Shown in pieces: positions 47,860-58,711 of a stretch of DNA of 64,000 bases. A model generated the notes under the pieces. The model had not been told where the DNA came from and did not search any database. It saw only the letters and a program-made list of their open reading frames with translations. Made by a program: the position numbers and the translations under genes. The DNA comes from Jackrogersella multiformis. Lineage: Eukaryota; Ascomycota; Sordariomycetes; Xylariales; Hypoxylaceae. How positions within the stretch are numbered: position 1 is the first letter of the stretch; each line of letters begins with the position of its first letter. The DNA lies in contig CADCXD010000018.1 in assembly GCA_902806575.1 (NCBI GenBank), forward strand, positions 2,728,001 through 2,792,000, given 5' to 3'.

Positions 47860-48139
47860 GGTGTACGGGTGGTGGTTGAGTAAGAGTTATAGCTGACTCG
47901 TTCCGAGCTTGACCAATGAAGTTGCTCTCGATAGTTGTAAAACTACCTCCTGCGGGATCTATGAGGCTTATAGAAGTTATTTGTAGACCTTTTTGGCGTC
48001 GTGACCTTGGCCGACAGGCACAGAGGTTCGGCAGAAGGTCAAACCCTTTCAGGATCGTTACGGTGATGGCTACAACCAAAGCAGTCGGTATTAGAGCAAT
48101 GGCACAGATAATTCCGGGATGTAGAGCCTGTTCGGACAT
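47741..48139 (-). CDS. Possible small single-pass membrane protein, overlapping frame
   Basis: A 132-residue frame from an ATG at 48139. It opens MSEQALHPGIICAIALIPTA with a convincing membrane helix (residues about 9-31), a Cys/Arg-rich juxtamembrane segment (LCACRPRSRRQK), then a polar tail with FTTIESNFIGQARNES. Its last 119 nt overlap, in another frame, the start of the neighbouring minus-strand gene. It is either an independent small gene or a 5' exon of that gene joined by an intron I could not place. The only donors seen are a weak GTAGTT near 47953 and a GTACAC near 47870. Confidence 0.42.
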   Translation of the reverse strand: MSEQALHPGIICAIALIPTALVVAITVTILKGFDLLPNLCACRPRSRRQKGLQITSISLIDPAGGSFTTIESNFIGQARNESAITLTQPPPVHHAKAPIIGRGYPFATAHNQERKVNAGPPQQSEKDQQRKS

Positions 48140-48394
48140 ATCCAATGTTCGGGTCGACCCCGATCGCAAAATTGATATCGAAACCGCAATTAGGTAGTAA
48201 AGGCAATGAATAGTACGATTACAAAATAAACAAGATACCTCATACCATGGAGGATTACTGTTAAAATTGCAGTTAGGGGTAGAACTGAATTGTATAAATC
48301 GTATGGGTATCAAAAATCCATGGCTAGAAGACTTCTCTTTGAGAGAGCATAAAATGATACGCTTTCCACCAGGTATATATACGGGAAAGGCCAA

Positions 48395-49628
48395 TCAAGA
48401 CTGGTTGTCTAGGGTCCTCAAAAGATTATCTTTAACGGTATCCACGTCATTATCCTCCATACTTAGAAAGCGAATCTGTATGAGGGTGTTAGTAGCCGAA
48501 CATACATGTATACCCATATATGCACCTGCTTGAACTTCGCAAGGAATAGTGGCAAACTTACAACATCGTCGGCAGCGCCCACCCCACCGAACAAGACGGG
48601 CTCGGATAGACTTGCAGACACAGCCTTCTTAACTCTCTCCTCCCATACACCTTCCCAATTCCAATCTCCTGGCTCCCTTGCCGGATCAGGTGTCTTCTTA
48701 GTATCAGGGCTAGCGCTAAGGGCATTATCGACACCACCAGAACCACTAGGGACTTCAGAGAACGCTTTCCCGTTATCGACGCGATGTCGTCGCCAAGCAT
48801 GCCAGGCGCCAGGGTTCCCAGCAGCCTCAATAGGGATAGAGTCCAGGACGTCCTCGTCATTGAACGTGCTGCGTATGTATCTCAGGACTTCATAAGTAGA
48901 TGTGTCCTTTCTCTTTGTTTCTGCAAATCCCGGCGACAAACCGAGAGCGGAGCCTTTTGAGCCGGGTGTGCCTGCGCTACTCATGGATGGAGGAGGAGGT
49001 CGGTGTGGCGTTTGTCGACCATCATGTTGCCCGCTAGATTGCCTATCACCACTGGAGATTTGGCCCCTACTTGACCGCCTAAACCAGTTGGGGAATCCAT
49101 GCCTCAAACTAAAGCCTCCGGGTGGTAACCTCTCGGCATCGGTGGCGCTCACTGTGCCGTTATCCTGAACGTCGGTCGAGTACATATAGGTGCTCAGAGG
49201 AGTAATCAGGGGGTGGAACATATCGGTCGAGAATGTGACTAGTGGTGGTAGTCCGGGGTAGGAGTCGGGAAAAGAGATCTGGAATCGCAGGACGGCGGGA
49301 GCGTAAGGACCTTTACCAATCAATTAGAAAGAAGCGAGCGTAGCCATGCAGGTACCCGAACTCTCACCATCCCGAATGAACAATACTCCGGACCAAAGAC
49401 TAGGGTCGCCAGGTGTAAGGCTTACAAAAACGCCTTCGGGACAAGCCTGCTTAAGTCCAGAGCTTCAATTGATACCGAGTTAGCCTTGGACGGAGAAGAA
49501 GAAGCAGCAGACATCCGTAGATAGTAGATAGTAGGTGGTAGACGGGTATAACGAGATAACACGCACAACTCAACCAAGAGATGTTGTCTTCTCAGCGCCG
49601 GAAGCGCACTTAATCTGGACGAGGCCAT
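48395..49628 (-). CDS. UEV-type E2 ubiquitin-conjugating enzyme variant (AKTIP/FTS-like)
   Basis: Minus-strand exons 49628-49567, 49462-49368, 49310-48562 and 48475-48395 give 328 residues. The UBC fold is rebuilt across three introns: RLSALPALRRQHLLVEF, then SGLKQACPEGVFVSLTPGD, LWSGVLFIRDG, PYAPAVLRFQISFPDSYPG and PPLVTFSTDMFHPLITPLS. After the HP of the HPN-like element no catalytic Cys is present where active E2s have one; the chain reads TYMYSTDVQDNG. It is thus a pseudo-E2 like AKTIP/FTS, which in animals joins Hook proteins and VPS41. The 160-residue middle is Ser/Pro-rich and precedes a helical block (YEVLRYIRSTFNDEDVLDSI). The last exon adds SMEDNDVDTVKDNLL, ending LDNQS. Confidence 0.85.
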
Positions 49629-50940
49629 CCTGCCGCCTCTCAAATTAGAATAGAAGTGGTTGCATTCGAAATATTACAAGTACGGCAAGTCCAGAAAAGG
49701 GGAGTTAAGCATCTACGTATGTAGTTGAGACATCTCAAATCCCTAGTCATTCATGCGTCGCCCAAATGATTCAATGAGGAATCAGGAATACTTAGGTAGG
49801 TACCTAGGTACCCAAGGTAAGGAATGGCTATCAATATCATTAGCTTTTATCGATAAGAACACACACCATTCTAGTGTGAGCAAACCTTGCAGCCTTGAAG
49901 TTGGAAGTTGGAACTCGGCTTTGGGTTAATTCAGACGCCCCACTTACTAAGATGGGACATTGCGTACCTATGTGGATACCAGGTATTATTATTCAGCTCT
50001 ACTATCTACAGATCTTAGTCAGGTGATCAATCAGTTTATTAACCTTGCAGTTCCCGGGAGGTTCGTCTCCGTGCAATACACACAGCAAATTCATCCAAGT
50101 TCTTGTGTGAATGATAACTCTTAGACGAATGGATCTTCTCTTAGCTAAAAGAGATTACTTGAGACCTCGAGACTCAAAATGCTTACATTTTAATACCTAC
50201 CTCACTATAGCAGCGATAACGCTTAAAACCTACCTAGGACCTAGGTAGGTACTTAAGCAACTTTCAGCTTCTGGAATCTTTAAACCACTTAAGGACACAC
50301 ACACACACGTATGTATCTTAAAAGACTATGAACACCCAATATAGAATATCATAATGTCAAATTTAATAATTTAATAACGGATGAATATTCATATTCGTTT
50401 TTCACCAGGGCAGGTGATTCCCCCTCAAAAAACGAAGTGTTACGAAAAGGGAGGCATACAAAAAGGACAAAAGGCGAAATTATTATCCTACGGCCTCTAA
50501 TACATACCAAGCCAATGCCGATAGACCAGGATGGAAACACTGAACCCCTCATTAGCCGGCAATCAGGTAGCCCCACTCTCTATTCCTTAGGGATTCGGTG
50601 TCTATCAATCTAGGCTTGACTTATTCCCTCACGACCCTCGGGACAACTATCTAGGTAAAAGGAAGGGCACACGGCAGAATGCCCAGATGCCTACCTAGTT
50701 AGCTATAGGTACGGGTGGTGACCCTACCATGGATTGGGTCTACCCTTCATTACCTACCTAGAATGACGATACTACCGTCTGTACTGTCCTGAGTCCCTCA
50801 ATCGTCGTGGTATTTCAAATATACCTAACACCTTCTTTAACCCGACGACCACACTCTGCAGTTATACAACACGTGTGCTTCGCATATACGATATACATAA
50901 TACCTACTGAGTCTTGGTACTGGTCTGGATCGTTGTCGAC
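49629..50940. other. Divergent promoter region (E2 variant / FAD monooxygenase)
   Basis: 1.3 kb with TACCTAGGTA motifs at 49797-49813 and 50229-50252 and an ACACAC tract near 50296-50308. No gene; the minus frame 50349-50576 looks random. Confidence 0.5.
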
Positions 50941-52416
50941 ATGTCGGACTATAGGGACCTACGGATATCCGTCATTGGCGCGGGTGAGTTACCCCGTGAA
51001 GAAATAGATGAAAATCGGGGTGTATAGCGACTGATGTTGCTTTACCAAATAGGGATGGGCGGCCTTGCTTGTGCTCTTGCATTTGCCAAGAAAGGATTCA
51101 AGCATATCGACGTGTACGAGACGGCCTCGAACCTAGGATTTGTCGGCGCCGGCATCCAGCTGGCCCCGAATATGGCCCGTGTGCTAGACCGCTGGGGCTG
51201 CTGGGACAGCATCTTCGCCGAGGCCGCCAACATCAAATCATCTAGTATTCGCGAGGGGTCGACGAATCGTGAGCTCGTTCACGTCGAGATGCCCGATATC
51301 GCCGAGAAGTACGGGTATCCTCACTGCACGGGACACCGCGCGTCCCTGGCAGGTGGTCTGTACGAGGGGTGCAAGAAGGAGCCCGCCATCACCTTCCACT
51401 TCTCGACCTCGCTGGCCGATGTGACGTCCTTCGGCCCCGACAAGACCGTATTCACAGCGCAGCCGCGCAATGGTGAGCCGTACGAGGTGGAGACTGATGT
51501 GCTGCTCGGCGCCGATGGCATAAAATCCGCCGTGCGCGCCTCGCTGTTGAAGGGCTTGAACATCACAGCCGACGTCGAGGATACAGGGCAGGCTGCATAC
51601 CGGATTATGCTGACACGAGCCGAGATGGAGCACGACCCGGAGCTGCTAGAGCTGCTGGACGCCGACTGTGCGCTGCGGTGGATCGGAGAGAAGCGCCACA
51701 TCGTGGCCTATCCCATCAGCAACAAGACCATCTACAACCTATCGACGTGCCAGCCCGACGTCAACTTCGCCGCCGCTACCAACGCCACGTACACGACACG
51801 CGGCAGCAAGCCGGCCATGCTCGAGGTGTACGGCGACTTCCACCCTATCGTTCTAAAGATGCTCAACATGGTGCCCGAGGGCGAGGTGTGCGAGTGGCGG
51901 CTGCGCTCGCACAAGCCGCTCGACAGCTGGGTCCTGGGCGCCGCGGCCCTCGTCGGCGACGCCTGCCACCCCACGCTGCCGCATCTGAGCCAGGGCGCCG
52001 CCATGGCAATCGAGGACGCCGCCGTGCTCGCCGAGGTCGTGAGCCAGGCCCCCGACGGCGGCGCCGACAGGGCCGCCTTGTCCAAGGCCCTCAAGGTCTA
52101 CGAGCTGCTGCGCAAGGACCGCACGACGCTGCTCGTGGATCTAGCGGCGGAGTCGGCGCGATCCCTGCACCTAGGCGATGGCAAGGCGAAGGAAGAGCGG
52201 GATAGGCAGTTCGCGGCGGCCAAGAAGGGGGCGCCGATTCCGGATAAGTGGGCTAGCCCCGAGGTGCAGCATATGATCTACTCGTACGACTGCGTCAAGG
52301 AGGCTCAGGAGAAGTTCGACGAGATATACGCTACGCTCGCGGGTGAGGCGGATAGTCACACGAACGGCCATGCAAATGGCCTTGCGAATGGACATGCCAA
52401 CGGTGTGGCCGTATAG
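50941..52416 (+). CDS. FAD-dependent monooxygenase (salicylate-hydroxylase type)
   Basis: Exons 50941-50983 (43 nt) and 51053-52416 give 468 residues. Splicing restores the Rossmann fingerprint ISVIGAGMGGLACALAFAKKG (Gly13, Gly15, Gly18), which is lost if the upstream exon is omitted. Other class A flavoprotein hydroxylase motifs: IQLAPNMARVLDRWG; the DG motif VLLGADGIKSAVR; and GDACHPTLPHLSQGAAMAIEDA with Gly316-Asp317, which binds the FAD ribityl. The enzyme belongs to the salicylate/6-hydroxynicotinate-hydroxylase-like group of aromatic hydroxylases. The substrate is not predictable. The C-terminus has an NGHANGLANGHANG repeat. The coding sequence is GC-rich. No partner gene for an aromatic pathway lies next to it. 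Confidence 0.92.
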
Positions 52417-52982
52417 AAGTCATCCACCCGGATGCCCAGGTGGGTAGGTATAATTAAACGCATTGTACAAGAGACGGGTGTGAAATTTAGCAGCAACAGT
52501 AGCAATCACATGAAATCAATCGATTACCGAGGTACATATATGTAGTTGATCTGACATAGTTGTCATCATCGTGGGCTATCTAGAAAGTAGCAGAATGTCA
52601 TGCCGAATAATTAAGAACCTAACTCGTAATCCTGTAACGCCCGGCTCCCGCATTCAAATTCATATGTGCAGCAGGCATCCCCTGGCGACGTGCGTCTCTT
52701 CCAATGATTATTGTTTGCGTTTGTTGCCCTCTCGCGCATAGTTCGGTTCGGAGCGTGGGCGTCCGAGGCCGGCATCACGATAGTATTATCTCTTCCACCC
52801 CCCTCCTCTTCTCCTCGGGCTGTCTCTCCACCGGTGTAGGCTGTACAATGCTTTCGTTTTCCTCCATCGCGTCCAACAACCCCTTCGACGTATAATCACA
52901 TCAACTCCGTTCGTTTGTCTCGCGAAGAGGTCCGAACAACTACCAAATTCCACCTCGGCTCGGCTTCTCGCGGCGCGGCGGC
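52417..52982. other. Convergent intergenic region
   Basis: 0.57 kb between the stop codons of two convergent genes. Nothing was recognised beyond 3' UTR sequence; the 52704-52895 frame looks random. Confidence 0.5.
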
Positions 52983-53309
52983 CTAGAACAGGCAGTCCAG
53001 GCAGCAGCAGCAGGCCATCATGCCGAGCAGGGCGCCGAGGCAGCCGTCCTTGGACGAGCCGCCCTGCTGCTGCGGCTGGTTGGGGTACTGGCCCTGGGGA
53101 GGGTACTGGCCCTGCTGCGGCGGGTAGTAGCCCTGCGGCGGCGGGTACGGCCCTCCCTGGGGGGGAGGCCCGCCCTGCTGGTAGTACCCCATGTTGGGGT
53201 TCGGGCCGTAGGGGCCCGGCTGCTGCTGCGGCGGGTAGCCCCCCGGGTACCCGGCTTGCGGGGGAGCGCCGCCGTACGCCGGGGGCTGGTCTTCGATCTT
53301 GCCGGACAT
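52983..53309 (-). CDS. Proline/glycine-rich CYSTM-like membrane-associated protein
   Basis: A 108-residue intronless frame. It starts MSGKIEDQPPAYGG, then repeats of GYYPPQQGQYPPQGQ type (XYPPX pattern, residues about 12-80). It ends in a Cys-rich block (GCLGALLGMMACCCCLDCLF) of the CYSTM/PLAC8-like kind, which inserts in membranes and is often palmitoylated. Related small proteins are stress-induced in fungi and plants. The ATG is set by the GGACATCTC context on the opposite strand, and no upstream in-frame Met competes. Function is unknown. Low complexity limits the confidence of family assignment, but the pairing of a repeat domain with a terminal Cys cluster is typical. Confidence 0.8.
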   Translation of the reverse strand: MSGKIEDQPPAYGGAPPQAGYPGGYPPQQQPGPYGPNPNMGYYQQGGPPPQGGPYPPPQGYYPPQQGQYPPQGQYPNQPQQQGGSSKDGCLGALLGMMACCCCLDCLF

Positions 53310-54470
53310 CTCGACGCGTGGGTTACTCGAGAAAGAACTAGGTACCTAGGTATGTAGGTATGTAGCTAGGTAGACGAATAGCGCGTTCTTAGTACGGGAT
53401 TCGGTGCGAACTAGTTAGTCTAGGCTGGCTAGTCGACTTGGAAGCGCGGTGGATTGATGATGGCGATGATGGCGATGATGATGGTGGTGATAATGATACG
53501 TGTATGTATGTGTGGATGTGTAAAGGTGAAAGAATCAAAAGTCCGGGGCGTTCTTTGTGGTAATACAGATAAAATAAAACTAGGTACTCTCTCGGATAAT
53601 CGGCTCCACCGCCTGTTGGCGCCGAGGATTTGGCACTGAACGGATGTGGTTTGAGCTGTGGCGGAGCTCGGTGACGCGTGGTATCTTACTGCTTGGCGAT
53701 GGGGTGTAGGAGTAAATATTGGGCTCGGCAAGAAAGATGGTCGGCAAAAATATACCCGTAAAGTTGTTTGTTATTAATAGTGGGAGTTGAGAAGAAAGAA
53801 AGAAAGAAAAAAAATAAGATTCAAGAGTAAAAGAGTAAAGAAAAAAGAAAATGTACAAGGGCTGGATTATTCAAATACTTATCGCGGAGCTTTACTTTTT
53901 TGAAGACTGATGGATTGGATCAAACAAATTATGTCGCAACCACCTGGGCAAGGGTTCCGAGAGATCCTAAATTTCGCGCCACACCTTATTACTCCATAGG
54001 TACCTAGGTACTCGATAGATGGTTCCTGTGGCTGAGCTAAATACACTAGCTGCCCAGGTACCTTACTATCCTTATTTTGAATTTAATATAAAGTATGACG
54101 TTAATATCCATTTACAAAGGTTTATAATCAGTATATGCATATGCACCAAAAGAGTAATATTTGACTCTACGTAAACGCCGATTGGTTCAATAAAATCTTC
54201 AAGGACCCCCCTGTTTCCCCTTAGGAGACGCTATGCAAAATCCGGGGATATTACTTAGCGGTCAACTTCATCATGTCCTTCTCCTCCACCTTCACCTATA
54301 AACCATACTACATATGTACTTAACTAGGTACTCTACTTTCGGAACCAGTCTATCTTGAACTCATAATGAGAATAAGCAAAACCTGAACTCATTCAGAAAT
54401 ACCAATACTAATCTTACAGGTTAAGTCGAATCTTGTTTGAAGAAATATCTCTTTTGAGTGACTTATTCCA
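53310..54470. other. Divergent promoter region (CYSTM-like / RIB7-type)
   Basis: 1.16 kb. It holds a GATGATGGCGAT repeat tract (53457-53486), TACCTAGGTATGTAGGTATG units (53340-53373), an A/G-rich stretch (53786-53850), and TACCTAGGTA at 54000-54010. No gene was recognised. Confidence 0.5.
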
Positions 54471-55421
54471 ATGGCTGAGCCTCCATTGGTGTTTTCGTCA
54501 GTAGAAAGAGAGCGGCTAGAGCCTCATCTACCACCCCTGTCGATAGACCCTAAAGATGATGTCTCTTCGTCGTCCAGTTTACCTTTCGTCACCTTGACAT
54601 TTGCCACCTCGCTCGATTCGGCCTTGTCTCTCGGGCCAGGTATCAGAACGGCCCTTTCCGGATCCCAATCAAAGGCCATGACCCATTATCTCCGCACCCG
54701 CCACGACGCTATATGTGTTGGAGTTGGCACGGCTATTGCCGATGATCCGGGATTGAATTCCCGTCTCGCTTCTGATTCTCCGGCCCTAGAAACTTCGCCT
54801 AGTGTTGCTACAGCTGGTGTTGGTGCGCTCTTAGGACTGGCTTCTATCTCAACTGCAAAATCTGCGGTCGTGGATATTTATCGAGTCTATACCAGGAATC
54901 AGCCACGTCCCATAGTGATCGACCCGAGCCTACGCTGGAATTTCACGCCCGACAGCAAAGTTATGCAGTTAGCTCGGACAGGGAGAGGCCAAGCCCCATA
55001 CATAATCACTGCTGTGCCGCAGATCCCAAGGAGCAAGAAGAAATTATTGGAAAATCTCGGCGGGAAGTTCATAATACTAAGCGGACTTCAAACCAACAAT
55101 TCCGATGCCGATTCGGGCAGTCAACGTTTTGACTGGCGCAGCATCCTAGCTGCTGTGCAAAACGAGGGGCTAAGGAGCATTATGATCGAGGGTGGTGGCG
55201 AAGTGATAAACTCGCTCCTTTCTCACGAGAATTCCCAACTGATTGACTCCGTTATCGTAACTGTTGCGCCGACGTGGCTCGGCCAAGGAAGTGTCTTCGT
55301 CTCTCCGCCTCGAAAGACTAGCCCAGATGGTAAACCGAGTCCTGTAGCTCGGCTTACCAACACGACCTGGGTGCCCCTTGGAGATGATGTGGTCTTATGT
55401 GGAAAGATCGCGCCTCAATAA
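54471..55421 (+). CDS. RIB7: 2,5-diamino-6-ribosylamino-pyrimidinone 5'-phosphate reductase
   Basis: An intronless 316-residue frame of the RibD C-terminal (dihydrofolate-reductase-like) family. Visible motifs are LPFVTLTFATSLDSALSLGPG, MTHYLRTRHDAICVGVGTAIADDPGLNSRLA, RPIVIDPSLRW and the C-terminal IMIEGGGEVINSLLS, LIDSVIVTVAPTWLGQG. The enzyme (yeast Rib7) makes the second step of riboflavin synthesis from GTP, reducing the ribosylamino intermediate with NADPH. About 40 residues (roughly 104-145, SPALETSPSVATAGV onward) separate the NADPH-binding GLNSRLA from the RPIVIDP strand, which is longer than in yeast. No other riboflavin gene lies nearby. Confidence 0.9.
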   Translation: MAEPPLVFSSVERERLEPHLPPLSIDPKDDVSSSSSLPFVTLTFATSLDSALSLGPGIRTALSGSQSKAMTHYLRTRHDAICVGVGTAIADDPGLNSRLASDSPALETSPSVATAGVGALLGLASISTAKSAVVDIYRVYTRNQPRPIVIDPSLRWNFTPDSKVMQLARTGRGQAPYIITAVPQIPRSKKKLLENLGGKFIILSGLQTNNSDADSGSQRFDWRSILAAVQNEGLRSIMIEGGGEVINSLLSHENSQLIDSVIVTVAPTWLGQGSVFVSPPRKTSPDGKPSPVARLTNTTWVPLGDDVVLCGKIAPQ

Positions 55422-58126
55422 TAAAGTCCTAAGTCATGAACTACCTCTGTAATGTTCCTCGATAGAATTACAGATGCCTTTTCCCAGGTAATAACCAGGT
55501 GCCCCTGGATGGCATCTTAAAACGGCGTCGCATCCTCTTTCTCATTCAAGCTATCTCGAACGGTGACCAGTACCATGTCCTACCTATTCCAGAACCTTAT
55601 CTATCACCTTGCCCAAAATATGAATGAATCGACAATGACCAAATATTATGAAATCCGGAAACGCGGATAGTCAGGCTTATTAGAATCAAGTCTTTATCTA
55701 ATTTATAAGAACCATGTCTTCAAGGCCTTATCTGTAGACAGAGAGTCAATATATATCGAGGCTAGCATGTTTCCATCCGTAAAATATTACCAGTTATCAC
55801 AATACAGCTGGCAAATGAGAAGCCTAAGGTCACTATCCTATCCACCTCCCTATTCTCAGTATATATAAAACGATTACAGAAAAAATTCATAAGCACGACC
55901 ATATTATTACTAAGGGGAACCCTAAACTCCAAGGAGTTTCCATATTAAATGTCTTTACAGAGGCGACGGCTTCAAGTCTCAGCCACGGGACATCTTGTCA
56001 TGGTTAGGCCTACCAAACTGATACAGGTTCTACCTCCAAGTAGGTATCTAAAACGCATCATTACACCATTTTAATCGGGTATAATACAGTAATTCTTCCC
56101 CTGTGAAGTATATGACATTCTTAAGTTGCGTTTTTCTGTTATGTCGAGGTTCATGCTTTGTATGTTCTTTCTTCTGTCTTACCCCTGAATTTCCAGTGTC
56201 TTCTATAGTTAAGCATCCACTATCAATATATGATTGCTTATATCATAATCACAATTTCATGTCCCGGACCTAGGTCTATAGCCAGTTATGTCATCATATT
56301 GGCCTCTATGTTTTAATCAAGATATTATTCAGGTAAGTAGGTAACGAGGCTCTGCAAGACGAAACCACCTTTAATAACTTAATTTAGGGGAACATGTGTA
56401 GTAATGTCGGTTGATCCGCTATATAATACATGTGGTTACGTCTTATATCACTTCATTATGGGTTTGTCTTGCGTGACCTTTCTATTAAGGGCATCCACCT
56501 GCAATGAAGTTTTCTTGCCCCTTTAACTTACAGTTGCCTTCACTCCCTCCTTTGCAACTGGTACAGTACGGGAGAGTTTGCGGGCTAGAAACTGGATGAC
56601 TTACATTATACGTCATACTTATACTCGTGTCAGGAAATGATATGGGCTCAGGTTATGGCTATACATATGGCTATACAACAGAGTGAAAAACTAAGAGGTT
56701 AGTAGCAAGCGGTAATATAAGCGCATGGCTATTAATCTCTAAACCTGATATCGACCCAAAGCTTAGAAACACACATATCCCTTAAGGTCAGCCACCATGT
56801 CTCTCGACAACTAAATTAGCTAAGGGAAAATCTTACTTTTAACATTCAATCAACTACTATTAAGAGTTTCCTTCATAATATCAATCAATAATAGCGTGAT
56901 ATGCCGGTTATAAAGGAGGGGGGTAAAGATAACTAGGTTACTAGCTAAGAGGATAGTCAATAAACGATTAGTTATTATACTTTTGGCTAGTCAATATGAC
57001 CATGATAAATATTGAGATCTCACGAGCTAAGTAAGGATATAAAATCGAAGGCACTATTAAAAGTTAGGTACGTGCTTAACCTAGCGATCCATCTCGACAT
57101 AATGATTATCCATGAAAGGCTCCCGGATTCATTTAAGCATGGGGCTTAAACGGTACACCGAAAGAACATATTATATATCAGCAATGTCATTAAGTGATGT
57201 AGCTATATACTTGAAAGCCCTTAATTCGATGACTATATGAACCTAACAGCTCTAGTAACTACGACTTCAACACACAAGAAACTCAAGCTTAGACCATCGA
57301 AGACCGACCACAACGATATTCATACAATACAATTCCATTTCTTCCTTATTCCCCTATTCTACTTTCCTACTATTATGAAGGAGTTTGGACGTCACGTCAC
57401 ACCAACTCCGTTTGAGGTATACCTACCCCTATAGGTCCTAGGTATGTATCATAGGATTACATTAGTGAAAGCAGGCACCCAATAGTCCATACCGGTCTGC
57501 TGCCGATCCCAGCGCCATTCACATCACTGGAATGCCTTCGGCCAGTGCAATCGTTACTTCCGGAAGATCCCGGAGATCAGTCTCAAGTTGCCAGACCTAT
57601 TTAGCGGTAAATATCCTCGATTAAGGACAAGATAGACACCAGGGATGGGGTACTCTGTACTTGCCCTACCGACAGATAAGACATACTTGACGTTGGTTAG
57701 GATTGTGGCGCTCCTCTGTTAGTCGTGTATCACGACAGCTCAGAGCTCCTGGCATGACTCGTTCTGCCCTTGGTTCCTCCAGTCCCAGACGCGAGCACCA
57801 TAGCACCGGGAAGGTTGCGCCGCGACAAATCACGATCTAGCAGTATATCACCGAAGAGCTCCGAGAAGCTTGCGTAATGACGGTCGCGCAGCGGATATCG
57901 ATGCTTTATTGAGCTCACACTGGCCCTCGATTGCATGTATGGATGATAGCTCCCCCACGCTCACCATCAGCCTTATACGTCAAGCCGCCGGGGACAAAAG
58001 TCGGCACATCCCGGGCGAGAGGAGTAATCTGTCTTGCCCTTTGTCTCGTCCCCAAAACCGGGAGAACTAAATTACATGTCATATGATTGCGATGCTGCTC
58101 AGCTAGCGGTAGCAGGCTGACGCTGC

Positions 58127-58185
58127 ATACATACTTACATACTTACATACATACCTAGGTACTTACTTACGTACGTACATACACT
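58127..58185. repeat. CATA/CTTA tetranucleotide repeat tract
   Basis: Alternating CATA, CTTA and CGTA tetranucleotides, interrupted once by a CCTAGGTA palindrome. Confidence 0.75.
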
Positions 58186-58697
58186 AGGTACATAGTATAA
58201 GATGGAAGGATGGGATGAGGAAGAGGATTGCGTACCTAGAATCTACCAACCTACACCATAGCCTCCGCCCCCCTCCCCCCCCGATTACCCAGGACGGGAT
58301 GGGGAATGCGACGTGCGGCGCGGATCCAGCGAAACGTCGCCATGGCATTGGCTGCTGGGGGCGCGAACCAGCTTCGGGCCGGTCCAGTACGGAGTCGCAG
58401 TCGCCTGCGTCGGAGAACGTGCGCTAGCGCTCATCCCATCATGCAGATCAGACGAAGGCTCGGGAAGCCTTCTTGCCCACACACACACGCACCCATACCC
58501 ACACACATGCCCTCCCCTCGCCGCCTTTGTGGATGCGCGGGTGGGTAATGAGGGTGACTTGGGATCCAGACTGTCGGTTGCATCTTACTAAGGCATGCTA
58601 AGTACCCAGAGTAGCATCAGGCGTTCGAAATACAGCTAGAAGCTCCGCAGACCCGATCCTTTGTTGCTGGAGGATGGGATCGACGCCAAAGCGAGAG

Positions 58698-58711
58698 TTT
58701 TTTTTTTTTTT
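58698..58711. repeat. Poly-T run
   Basis: Fourteen consecutive T in non-coding DNA. Confidence 0.85.

Noticed and set aside
51678..52205. 175-codon frame inside the FAD monooxygenase
   Set aside because: Arg-rich shadow frame of a GC-rich gene, with no protein-like pattern.
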